Part shown: piece after piece, positions 1 to 10,226 of the stretch
How positions within the stretch are numbered: position 1 is the first letter of the stretch
Layout: each line of letters begins with the position of its first letter
From: Voacanga thouarsii
Taxonomy: Eukaryota; Streptophyta; Magnoliopsida; Gentianales; Apocynaceae
NCBI GenBank assembly: GCA_026120185.1
Contig: JANUWF010001683.1
Coordinates: forward strand, 3,542,001-3,606,000
DNA: 64,000 nt
Reading direction: 5' to 3'
Translations under genes and position numbers: made by a program
The notes under the pieces: generated by a model
Databases searched by the model: none
The model's input: only the letters and a program-made list of their open reading frames with translations
Told to the model about the DNA's origin: nothing

Positions 1-943
1 ATTCTCAGATCATGAGCGGTAACTAGTAACACATCATGATCACCCAAGAGTCCAGGAAGTTAAGTAGCTTGACATGAATCCTTCAATAACAAACAACAGT
101 GCAATTAACTCATTTCACCATATAATATCTTATTCGGATTAGAGTACGGAATTAGTGCCAACTCCCTCCAGAATTAATTCTGGCTTGAATACAATAGTAC
201 TTGTACCAGGAACCCACTGCTCTAAATGTATATCAATTGGAACTATTTCTAATACACAATCACCTTGGCCAAAGACTTCTCGAGTAGTAATTCCTACAAG
301 TGGCCGTAAGATAGTCGCCCCTACTATTAGGAGTGGTGAATCCTTTATTGACCATCTTAACTACTTTCGTTTACCTCACAATGTACCCAATATCCATCCT
401 ATAGGCGGCCCTCGGTTGAACTCTAAAGATTGGAATCAAAGAACAATGCTCAGCAAACAATGTACCTTAGAGATCTTAAGTCTAAGGATACTTGCACATT
501 TGCTATATTGAGATTATATCACTGGCACTAAATAGTTATCCATGTGATTATCTCATAGCTAGGTCATCCAATGAACTTGTTCCATTAACAAGCATTCATG
601 TGTTAACTTTGAATATTTCAATACTCACGGATATGAGAACCACCGCCTGATCAAATCAGGAAGTCTAACACATGCTAGTCTTAACACATTAATAATGTCC
701 TGTCTCATTAATACTACGACTAGGGACTATTTAAGTACTAACACTATACAGTGTAGTAGGAATCTCATATTATGATCTCTATCATGATTTTCTTAACACA
801 GTGTTGTACTAGGGACTTAATCTAACATTTATTTTACACAAAAGTAAACAAAAGAAACCGTAAGATAAATAATGCATTTTATTTAAATAAAATGTGTCAA
901 ATGCAATGTGTAAGTGATTGCCTTTATGACACAACACTAATAA
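1..943 (-). repeat. Copia-1 3' LTR, partial
   Basis: The first 943 bases align throughout with 7081-8029, for example the stretch around CCAAGAGTCCAGGAAGTTAAG at 48 and again near 7136. The inner end at 943 adjoins a polypurine tract. On the minus strand the LTR starts TTATTAGTG instead of TGTTAGTA, so the terminal TG has decayed. The rest lies left of the window. Confidence 0.9.
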
Positions 944-954
944 ACTCCCACTTG
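942..954 (-). other. Copia-1 polypurine tract
   Basis: On the minus strand the sequence reads CAAGTGGGAGTTT, directly before the 3' LTR. This is the usual plant copia plus-strand primer and fixes the LTR boundary. Confidence 0.75.
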
Positions 955-956
955 CA

Positions 957-1496
957 CTAGAGCCAATCATTCATGTATCTAATATTGAATAACTTAACAT
1001 GACTATCATGTTTCTTTTGGGATAGTACTTTTGTTAGCGGGTCAGCTATGTTCTCATCTGTGGGAACTCTCTCTATCTTTATTTCCTTAACTGCTTTAGA
1101 AACAGCCATATACTCAGCTTCTGTCATAGAGTTGACAATAGTCTCTTGTTGGAACTTTTCCAACTTATTGCCCCTCCGCACAATGTAAACACATAGCCAG
1201 ATTGTATAAGAAACCTTGGGCCTATTACATATCATAGCATACATGATAGATCCAACCGCCGAGGCATATAGAATCTTACTCATGTGATCCATTTCAACTT
1301 GTGTCTTGGGAGACATCGACTTTGAAAGGCTTATACCATGTGACATAGGTAAGAATCCATTTTTTGATTGATCCATGTTAAACCTCGTTAGCACTTTATC
1401 TATGTATGTAGACTGCGGAAGTCCTAGCAACCTTTTGGATCTATCTCTATAGATCCTTATTCCAAGAATATAGGTTACTTCTCTATGGTCTTTCAT
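957..1496 (-). pseudogene. Copia-1 RT C-terminus and RNase H, internally deleted
   Basis: This continues the RT frame of the upstream segment after one in-frame stop near 1500. The start (MKDHREVTYILGIRI) is the RT thumb/connection region. The end carries the RNase H signature TEAEYMA and the C-terminal ERVPTDENIADPLTK motif typical of copia pol. Between them, after RPKVSYTIWL, the reading jumps almost at once to the RNase H segment, so well over a hundred residues expected in the family are missing. Those include part of RNase H with catalytic acids. The product would be dead as a nuclease. Confidence 0.85.
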
Positions 1497-1502
1497 GGAG
1501 AA

Positions 1503-2231
1503 TTATTTGGACAACCAAACTTTAACCATTTGCAAGACAAGTATATCGTTTCCTATTAGTAATATGTCATCTATATAAAGCAATAAGAAAATGATTGCAC
1601 TCCCACTAACCTTCTTGTATACACATGGCTCATCCATGTTTTGAATGAAACCAAACTCTTTAATTGTTTCATCAAAATGGATGTTCCAACTCCTAGAAGA
1701 CGGCTTAAGTTCGTAAATAGACTTTTGTAGCTTGCACACCTTTGTACTATAATTAGATGTGAAACCCTCAGGTTGTATCATATACACTTCCTCAGTCAGA
1801 TTTCCATTTAGAAAAGCTGTTTTCACATCTATTTGCAAAATCTTATAATCACAATGAGTAGTAATGGCTAGGAGTATTCTCATATATTTTAAAATGGCTA
1901 CTGGCAAGAAGGTTTCGTCATAGTCAATACCATGTTGTTGACGATAACCCTTCGCCACTAGATGTACTTTATAGGTAACTAAGTTACCATCCATGTCCAT
2001 TTTTTTCTTGAAAACCCATTTGCACCTAATAGATTTAATTCCTTTGGGTGGATCAACCAAAGTCCATGTTTGGTTATCATACATGGAATCCATTTCTGAC
2101 TTTATGGCCTCAAGCCATTTGCTAAATTCTGAACTGTTCAGAATATCCTTATAGGTAGTAGGCTTATCTTCTTCTATGAGCAATACGTCATTGTGGTCAC
2201 TAATGAGAAATTCATATCTCGTAGGTGCCAT
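1503..2231 (-). pseudogene. Copia-1 reverse transcriptase core
   Basis: A 242-codon open stretch covering most of the copia RT (RVT_2) domain. Visible motifs are WLEAIKSEMDSMYDNQTW near the N-terminus, CKWVFKKK, QIDVKTAFLNG (first catalytic aspartate), EVYMIQPEGF and the active-site box YIDDILLIG near residue 220. The box keeps both aspartates. The segment ends at a stop just before the RT connection region, which resumes in the same frame at 1496. Upstream it is out of frame with the protease-integrase segment, so at least one frameshift lies between 2232 and 2821. It is the best preserved catalytic domain in the window but lies within a broken polyprotein. Confidence 0.92.
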
Positions 2232-2821
2232 ACGTATTCTACTAAATCCACAAGGATCTTATATAGTAGAAGGTTCATCTATTCTCCCAATAGATATGGA
2301 ATCAAACGGTTGATCCTCGTTTGTTTAATCTTCTTGAACTTCACTAAGTTCAATTTTACTCCCACTGTCCCCTTTGAGCATGTGCTCCTTCTCTAAGAAG
2401 ATGGCATGCTTCGAAACAAATAATATGTTTTCAAAGGGTAGGTAGAAGGCAGGACTGTGGCTCATTCTCTCGGATATCCCACAAATAAACACTTGTCAAA
2501 CTTACTGTCAAATTTGTTTGACTGTGACCTTTTAACAGAGGCAGGACAACCCTATACTCACAAGTGAGATAACTTTGGTTTCTTACCAAAGAACATCTGG
2601 GCGGAATCAACCGTTTTTGTCGAAACTCTGTTTAGTATATAAACAGAAGTTTCTAGTGCATGCCCCCAAAACAATTTTGGTAGGTCTACAGAAGCCATTA
2701 TAGTCCGTACCATGTCTAGAAGGGTTCGATTCCTTCTCTTAGATACATCGTTATGGTGAGGTGTATGTGGTGGAGTCCATTGAGATAATATCTCATTATC
2801 TCTAAGATAACTCAGAAACTC
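2232..2821 (-). pseudogene. Copia-1 integrase C-terminal half, decayed
   Basis: No long open frame. Conceptual minus-strand reading shows the stretch following the integrase core (a TPPHTPHHNDVSKRRNRT-like segment near 2725-2795), then a weak match to the integrase C-terminal region (FGKKP, CLFVGYP), with several stops. At the place of the third catalytic acid of the D-D-E triad, near 2739, the codon reads AAG (Lys), consistent with a G-to-A change from Glu. The frame changes relative to the flanking ORFs. Confidence 0.7.
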
Positions 2822-3676
2822 TTAGCTCAAGTATTCTCCTCCTCGATCAGATTTTAGAGTCTTAATACTTTTGCCAAGTTGTTTCTCTATTTCATTCTTG
2901 AAGTCTTTGAACCTTTCTAAGGTCTCAGATTTGTATTTCATTAAATACAAATACCCGTATCGTGAGAAATCATCGATAAAGGTTATGAAATAGTTATAAC
3001 CTCCTCTTGCTTGTATTGATATTGGGTCACATACATCAGAATGTATGAGTTCTAATAACTCCTTGGCCCATTCTCTTTTTTCTGGAAAATGATTCTTAGT
3101 CATTTTTCCTAGTAAACAAGATTCGTATGTGCTATATGATTCATAATCAAATGACGCTAAGTCACTAGGCTTGTATAACTTAGAAACATAATTTTTGTTT
3201 AAATGGCCCAAACGACAATGCCATAGGTAAGAGGTGTTAGAGTTATCCATTTTAGGTTTATTATTGTTTATATTGAGAACTGGATTATCCAAGTCTAGAA
3301 CATATAAACCATTAACCAGAGTTGCTGAACCATAATGAATATCATTCAATGAAAAAGAACGACATTTATTATTAAATATCAAATGAAATACATATAAGTC
3401 TAAACACGCAATTGATATAATGTTTTTCATTAAAACTAGAACATAATAACAGTTTTGCAGTTCTAGAATTAATCCCAAAGGCAGGTTCAACACGTATGTC
3501 CCCACAGCAAGTACAGTAACCTTTGCCCCATTTGCAGTACGTAGGTCCACAATGCCTTTCTCTAGCCTTCTACTGCTCTTCAGTCCCTGCAAGTTATTGC
3601 ACAAATGAGATCCACATCTGGTATCTAATACCCATATCTTATTTCTAAAGGCAGTATTTATCTCAATCATAAACAT
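2822..3676 (-). pseudogene. Copia-1 protease, GAG-preintegrase and integrase core
   Basis: A 284-codon open segment. The N-terminus holds the aspartic protease active site as LDTRCGSH (residues about 17-24); copia proteases have DTG here, so Gly is replaced by Arg and activity is doubtful. A GAG-preintegrase zinc motif follows (LWHCRLGHLN near residues 150-160, then the expected Cys spacing around SCLLGK). The integrase core has HSDVCDP near residue 213 and SDRGGEYLS at the end, the first two acids of the triad. A stop follows at once. It lies in the same frame as the two gag segments upstream. Confidence 0.88.
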
Positions 3677-3715
3677 ACCTGGAGAAGAAGTAGAAGTGCT
3701 TGTAAGCTTCTCCTT

Positions 3716-3997
3716 CTACTTCTTGTCCTTAACGGTCTCCAAGTAAGCTTTGCAGTTGCACCTCCAGTGGCCCATCTTCCCACAATGATGGCATGGGCCT
3801 TTGGTAGTTGCGTCATTCTTCTTCACACCACCTTTGGGCTTCATGGGAGCCTTCTTCTTTTGAACTTTCTTCTTAGAAGAAGATTCTACCATTAAAACCA
3901 CATTGGAATCCTTCTTCATGGAGGACTCCGCAGTTTTGAGTAGATTGATCAACTTAGGAATGGTGGACTTAATCTTGTTAATCTGATAGTTAATCAC
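3716..3997 (-). pseudogene. Copia-1 gag C-terminus with CCHC zinc knuckle
   Basis: A 93-codon open stretch rich in Lys, with the nucleic-acid-binding knuckle CHHCGKMGHWRCNC, a canonical CX2CX4HX4C. In the family this binds element RNA during packaging. It is in the same frame as the N-terminal gag segment and the protease segment, separated from them only by short stretches with stops, so gag and pol were once a single reading frame. Confidence 0.85.
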
Positions 3998-4156
3998 AAA
4001 TTATTAGAAACTATTAGGCAAAGACTGTAGAATTAAGTGAACACTTAAATCATGATCCATTGCAAATTCGAGAGATCCAAGCTTCTTTATCAAGCCCAGC
4101 ATCTTCAGCACATGAGTGGCCACAGAAGAACCCTATGCCATTTTGCAACGGAATAG

Positions 4157-4495
4157 TTACTTCGAGATCTCGTATCTCTTAGTTCTGGCTTGGGCATCAA
4201 ACAGCTCTAGAAGATGTAGTATAATCGATTGAGCATCTATATACTCGCGCTGTTTTTGCAACTCGGGAGTCATAGATGCCAGCATAATACATGATGTTGT
4301 ATCACTATCCTTCTTGTACCTTTTATGGATAATATGAGCATCTTGAGTTGGTTGTGGTGGAATAGGAGCATCTAGCATGTAGAGCAACTTTTCTGATTTG
4401 AGAACGATTCTCAAATTTCTATACCAGTCGAGGTAGTTTGATTTGGTTAACTTGTTGGTTTCCAATATACTACGTAGGTTTAAGTTTGTTGACAT
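4157..4495 (-). pseudogene. Copia-1 gag N-terminus
   Basis: Begins MSTNLNLRSILETNKLTKSN and includes NYLDWYRNLRIVLKSEKLLY, the characteristic N-terminal region of plant copia gag. The start is the first Met after the long leader and matches the position of the gag start in Copia-2 (8571). It ends at a stop after about 112 codons. The next 160 bases still read as gag but contain stops before the knuckle segment. Confidence 0.85.
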
Positions 4496-6296
4496 GATGC
4501 AACTGACCTAGATGTAAAGATAGAGAGGATTAGCTACTATATATGCACATGAAATGCAAATAATTAAGACTTTAATTAAGTGCACTTTTACTCCACTATT
4601 TTAGTCAAACTAATAGCCCCCACTACTAATTCGGGAAAGCCCGTTGGAAGCTTTCCTAGTGGACCGGTATCCAAATTCTTCAAGAATAACCTTGGGTTTG
4701 CCCAGCAAGCCACCCTTGAGTTCATTGGTAGGTATCCAATACCAGTTACATCGTATGTAACTACCAGATCATTGGGTGATTAACAACTTTTAATCTTAAA
4801 GCCTTTTAGGCTACCCCAACTTTTCCTATAAATTTTTTTATACTTGAGTTTGCCCAACCGGGATAAAGAATTTAGTTAAACTTGACCCATTAATAAGGAA
4901 TTTAACTCCATAGCTTGAACATGCCTGATGTCGAGTAAGCTTGGGTTTGCTCAACAACTTGGTCTCGAAAAAGGACTCTCGTTCTTACTATATTCCTTTT
5001 AGTGATTTTATTGAATGACATGCATAAAAATTAATAAATCACAAAATTGATAATCATGGTAATAAATCAATTGCGTGGTATGGTTATGGACTTTACCCTA
5101 AATTAATTTCTTTGAGCCATAAAAGAAATTAATATAGTTAAACCTATGTGTTCATGCATGATTTAAGTAGAAGGTCTTACCTCCTTGCCTTGTTTTGGTT
5201 TTCATCTCCAAAATAAAATAATTCTACTCCTATCTAACCTATGTAAACTAATTACAAAATTTCCTAAAGAGAAAAAATCTTGAGTTACATTCGAGGAGAG
5301 TTAGATAAGAAGAGAATTACACAAGAATTCCAGAGAAGGCAGAACAAGCAGGCCCTATTTCATAAAAAACCAAAATTGTAAAATACATGAACAGATATAA
5401 TTGGTTTTAGTCCATAACCATCTATCATGCCATTAATTATGCTTAAACAAAATAAAATATAATTTTTATTATTCCAAAGTCACTATTTTGGAAAAATAAA
5501 CAAATTTTAAAATCAATATTTTAGAAAAATATATTAATTTTAAAATTTTAAAATCACTATTTTGAAAAATAAAATTGTTTGTCTCAAAACTAAATTTCAG
5601 AAAATGCTTTTGGGTCTCGTCTCTGGCAGCGAAAATGACAGTCCCTTAAATGAGATTTTTCCCTTTCAAAATTCTATTCCAGGAATTTTTTTTTTTTAAA
5701 TAGCTGAAATGTCGCAAACAGAGCAGAACCGGTGCCGGTTTGAAAGCCAGAGCCGGCGCCGGTTGCATTTGGGATTTAAGGAAAATTTTCTTCCAGAAAT
5801 GATTTCTGGACGTTTGCGAAATAGCATGGAACCGGCGCCAGTTGGGAGGCCGGAGCCGGCGCCAGCTATAGTCGGGAAAAGACGGCGATTTTGAGAAAAA
5901 TTCTCCATAAACAGTTTCTGGTGCCATAATCTTCTACAACAGATCAGTGAGATCAAATCTCAGCAGAATTTTCTGTTTTGAAGCTCAAAACAACAACCAA
6001 TTTGTTAGTTTAAACAAAACAAAATAGAAATTAAATTCACAAGATGAAACGAAAAGCAATCAACATGTTTTCAAGAAAACGTTTTTCTGGAAAAAAACTT
6101 TTAGAACATAAAAAAACATCTTTCGAAATATACTGTAACTTTTACAGAATCATATTGTGCTACGGACCCAACCCATAATACTCGAAACGATTTCGACTCG
6201 AGTGAAAACGATTTTCACAGCGAACAAAGGCAAACAGGAATACATGAAAATAATTTTTCATGCCAATAACAATGTCTGTAAACCACGCATAGCATG
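4496..6296 (-). other. Copia-1 untranslated leader between primer site and gag
   Basis: About 1.8 kb with no supported coding. The gag-proximal half (about 4580-5400) resembles the Copia-2 leader (about 8640-9480), including an AAGCTTTC/CTTAGTGGACC-type stretch and a GGTAGGTATCCAATACCA match. The distal half carries a GC-rich array of GGCGCC palindromes at 5725-5868, annotated separately. Confidence 0.75.
5725..5868. repeat. Paired GGCGCC-palindrome module in Copia-1 leader
   Basis: Four near-palindromes with cores at 5731 (GGTGCC), 5755, 5834 and 5858 (all GGCGCC); one reads AGCCGGCGCCGGTT. Spacings are 24, 79 and 24 nt. The same layout, and some flanking bases (ACAGAGCA before the first core, TGCA after the second), occur in the gypsy LTRs of this window. 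It stands out as GC-rich in AT-rich surroundings. Function unknown. Confidence 0.85.
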
Positions 6297-6308
6297 ACTC
6301 TGATACCA
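6297..6308 (-). other. Copia-1 primer binding site (initiator Met tRNA)
   Basis: The minus strand reads TGGTATCAGAGT one base after the LTR end CCCAACA. This matches the 3' end of plant initiator tRNA-Met, the usual copia primer. Confidence 0.9.
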
Positions 6309-6309
6309 C

Positions 6310-8029
6310 TGTTGGGTATCTCTCACACATATCGTATATGGTGTAGCAGAAAATAAAACGAGATACTATCCCAAGATCCACATATGTGTGGAAAACAAGA
6401 CATAAAGATAACAAAGGCAACAACTTTTTACCTTTCTTTGATCGTCTGAAGAACAAAAATTTATTCTTCAAGTTGAAAGCGATCCAGCAATCCTCTTGAT
6501 CAAACTCCACGAGAGTTGAACGTCCAACCGCTATAATCACAGTGTGTGATTATCTCTAACAGTAATCCACGCAGAGGATACACTCAAGCACGAAGTTTTC
6601 TATGCTAGCAAAAAATCGAAATGGTGGCTAGCGTTACTTGTTTTTTCAAAAAAACAACGTGATAGATAGAGAGGAGAAGAAGTGGTTTGTTGCCTAGGGT
6701 TTCTGTGAATCCAACCTCAGCTATGGTTTCGAGTATATTATACATATAAACCGAAAAATCCAACTAAAATTGAATTCTAATCCTATTAGAATTTCCTAAT
6801 TGTAATTGGAAACATTAAGTTCTCACAATTACAATTTGAACCATAATTATAGCTAATTATAATTTGGCCAAACAACTTCTCTTTCTCGCAATTAACCCCA
6901 CTATGTTTTCAAATAATATCTTGAGTATATAATCCTCTATTGTGTGTGACCTATTAGGTTTTCCAGTCAATTGGTAGTGAACATGAATAAATCCAAACGT
7001 CTTTGAGATTAATAATCTATAATTAATTAGAATTAATCCTATTAATTCTAATCAAGATTGTCTTATTAATTCATCAATTAATACACCCATATTCCAAGAT
7101 CATGAGTGATATCTAGCAACACATCATGACCACCCAAGAGTCCAGGAAGTTAAGTGGCTTGACATGAACCCTTCAATAACAAACTACAGTGCAATTAACT
7201 CCTTTCACCATACAATATTTCATTCGATTTAGAGTACAGAATTAGTGCCAACTCCCTCCAAAATTATTTCTGGCCCAAATAAAATAGTACTTGTACCAGG
7301 AACTCTCTACTCTAGATATGTATTAATTGGAACTATTTCCAATACACAATCGCCTTAGCTAAGGACTTCTTGAGTAATAATTCCTACAAGTGGCTGTGAG
7401 ATATTTGCCCCTACTATTAGGAGTGGTGAATCCTTTATTGACCCTCTCAACTACTTTCATTTACCTCACAATGTATCCAATATCCATCCCATAGGCAGCC
7501 TTCGATCGAGTTCAGAGATTGGAATCGAAGTACAATGCTCAGCAAACAAAGTACCGTGGAGATCTCAAGTCTAAGAATACTTGCATGTTTGCTATATTGA
7601 GATTATATCACTGGCACTAAATAGTTATCCATGTGATTATCTCATAACTAGGTCATCCAATGAACTTGTTCTGTTAAAAAGCATCCATGTATTCACTTTG
7701 AATATCTCAATACTCAGATACGAGAACCACCGTCTGATCAAATCAGGAAGTCTAACACACGCTAGTCTTAACGCATTAATGATGTCATATCTCATTAATA
7801 CTATGACTAGGGACCATTTAAGTACTAACATTATACATTATAGTAGGAATCTCATATCACGATCTCTATCATGATTTCCTTAACATTGTGTTGTACTAGG
7901 GACTTTATCTAATAGTTATTTTGCACAAAAGTAAACAAAAGAAACCATACAATAGATAATTCCTTTTATTAAAATAAAATGTATTATCTACAATGTACAA
8001 GTGATTGCCTCTAGGGCACAATACTAACA
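6310..8029 (-). repeat. Copia-1 5' LTR
   Basis: A 1720-bp LTR bounded on the minus strand by TGTTAGTATTGTGCCC at 8029 and CCCAACA at 6310. Its right two thirds match 1-943. An AT-rich TATTATACATATAAA-type stretch near 6735-6750 is a candidate promoter box. Contained short open frames have no recognisable content. Confidence 0.92.
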
Positions 8030-8571
8030 GTCTCAAAATTGTTCATGTGATAGTTTACCATAAATTGTGAAAAACTACTTGGTAATGATTGTATAATTAA
8101 GTCAACCTTTTAAATCATGATCCATTATGAAACCAAGAAACCCAAGCCTTTCAATATAGCCTAACATCTACAGCTGATGAGTGGCCGCTGAAGCACCCTC
8201 AGCCATCTTAGAATGGAATAGTTGCTTAGAGATTTCATTTCTCTCTGTTTTAGCTTGTTTATCAAACATCTCTTTAAGATGGAAGATAATGGTTTGATAA
8301 TCCATATTCTCATACTATTTTTGTAACTCAGGAGTTGTTGACACAAGCATAATACATGATGCAATGTCACTGTCCTTCTTATGTTTCTTGTGGATAACAT
8401 TCTTATCAGCAGGAGCATCTTGGGCTGGAGGTGGCAGAATAGGAGCATCTAGCACACAGAGCAACTTTTCTGACTTGAGAAAGATTCTCAAGTTTCTATA
8501 CTAGTCCAAATAGTTTAATTCAGTAAGCTTATTTGTTTCCAAGATGCTACTAGGTTTTAGTTTGTCGACAT
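8030..8571 (-). pseudogene. Copia-2 gag fragment
   Basis: Minus-strand sequence from an ATG at 8571 aligns base by base with Copia-1 gag (about 4010-4495), including the segment facing 8150-8200 that matches 4090-4150. It has an early in-frame stop (MSTN followed by TAA) and further stops. The only long open stretch (8161-8448) is out of frame with the family gag and is not a meaningful protein. The fragment ends where Copia-1 inserted. Confidence 0.8.
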
Positions 8572-10212
8572 GATGCAAGTGACCTAGATGTAAGGATAGA
8601 GTAATTAGAACATGTATATGCTTATGATATATAGGTAATTAGGTCTTTAATTAAATACATTTTTATTCCACTATTTTACTCAAATCAATAGTCCCTACTA
8701 TTAACTCAAAAAAACCCATTGGAAGCTTTCTTAGTGGACCAGTATCTAACTTCCTTAAGAATGACCTTGGGTTTGCCCAATAAGCCACTCTTAAGTTCAG
8801 TGGTAGGTATCCAATACCAATTACATCAAATGTAACTACTGAATCATTCGGTGATTAACATCTTTTAATCATTAAAGTATTTAATACTATCTCAATCTTG
8901 CCTCTAATATTCTTTATGCTTGGGTTAGCCCAACTGGGATAAAGAAATTAGTTAAACCCAACCCATTTATCAGGAATTAAATTCTATAGCTTGAGCATAC
9001 TCAACGTCAAGTAGGTGTGGGTATGCCTAACAACCTGGTCCAAAAAAAGTGCTCTCGTTCTTACTGTATTAATGGAAGGCATTTGATTTAATATTATTTA
9101 AGGTATTTATTCCTTTTAATTGCATGTATTCAATTTATAAATAAGCAGCATAAATTGATAAACATAGTTATAAACAATTACGTGCCATGGTTATGGACTC
9201 TCTAGATTAATTTTCTCAAGCTATCAAGAAAATTAGTATGGTTAACCCTATGTGTTCGTGCATGATTTAAGTAGAACGTCTTACCATCTCACTTCATTTT
9301 GATTACCATCTTCAAAATCTTGTAAAATTAAATCCTACCTCAATGTAACATATATAAACTAATTACATAATTTTCAAAAGAGAGAAACCTCGAGTTACAT
9401 TCGAGGGGAGTTAGATGAGAAGAGAATTATATAAGAATTTTGAGATAAGGCCGAACGCGTAGGCCCTATTTAAATAAAACAAAGCGATAAAAATGCATGA
9501 ATAGATAAGTTTGGTCTTAGTCTATAACTATCCACAATGCCAACAAAACGTGCTTAAAATACAACATATAAAGCATCTAATGCACAAACATCCAAAATTA
9601 GTATTCTAGAGAAATCTGGGTCCAAAATCGAATTTTGGAAAGTTCTGAGTCGAAATCAAAATTTTAAAAATTATGGTCCTACATGTAATTTTAAAAATAA
9701 TTTTTTTTATCCAAAATCATTTGTTTCAAATAAATTCTAATCATTGGTAGAACCTATTCTCAAAATTAGAAAAGATTAAAAAAAAAAGAGCAAGATTGGT
9801 CGAACGTACCCAGTGCCGGGTTTGATTTGGAGGCGGAAAAATCACGGTTCACCTTTTTTCCTAAAGAAGGCTTTAAATTTTCCATTAATAGCAGCTTAAT
9901 TTTCATACCGTTAGAAACAATTTTGATATCAAGCATTGTTAGTCAACATTAACAGCCTATTGTAATTTACTTCACAATTTAAACAACAATCCAAATTGTT
10001 GAATCAAAATATTTATTGCAGAAAATCTTATGCCAAAACAGAGACCCACATGGAAACAACTTCCAACCAATTTTCAATGACCCAGAGACTCTTCAAACCA
10101 GAAAATCCAGACACGCCATACAAAGTAGTAGACATAATCACCATGATCATATAGTTACATGCTCAGAAACGATTTCAAAGGGATTAAAGACCCTTTAAAA
10201 CACAAACACGAA
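8572..10212 (-). other. Copia-2 untranslated leader
   Basis: About 1.6 kb of non-coding leader, homologous in its gag-proximal half to the Copia-1 leader. It contains a single motif, TACCCAGTGCCGGGTT at about 9808-9823, resembling the arm sequence used in element B's LTR (TACCCAGCGCCAGGTA near 55193). I see no paired partner 24 nt away. Confidence 0.65.
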
Positions 10213-10225
10213 GGCTTTGATACCA
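10213..10225 (-). other. Copia-2 primer binding site (initiator Met tRNA)
   Basis: The minus strand reads TGGTATCAAAGCC one base after the LTR end CCCAACA, the expected iMet primer match with one change from TGGTATCAGAGC. Confidence 0.85.
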
Positions 10226-10226
10226 T

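Larger units (their letters stand above)
1..8029 (-). mobile_element. Copia-1: Ty1/copia LTR retrotransposon, left part cut by window edge
   Basis: A minus-strand copia element in the order 5' LTR (right), iMet primer site, long leader, gag, protease, integrase, reverse transcriptase, RNase H, polypurine tract, 3' LTR (left, cut by the window edge). Integrase preceding RT is the Ty1/copia order. Both LTRs begin TGTTAGTATTGT-like on the minus strand (mutated in the left copy) and the right one ends CCCAACA. The element sits in the gag of Copia-2: the flank after 8029 resumes a second copia gag. The partner target-site copy lies left of the window. The coding part has stops, frameshifts and catalytic-residue losses, so this copy cannot move on its own. 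Confidence 0.93.

Noticed and set aside
155..511. 118-codon plus-strand open frame in the copia LTR
   Set aside because: It lies wholly inside the Copia-1 LTR; the same region in the right LTR is not open, and no domain is recognisable.
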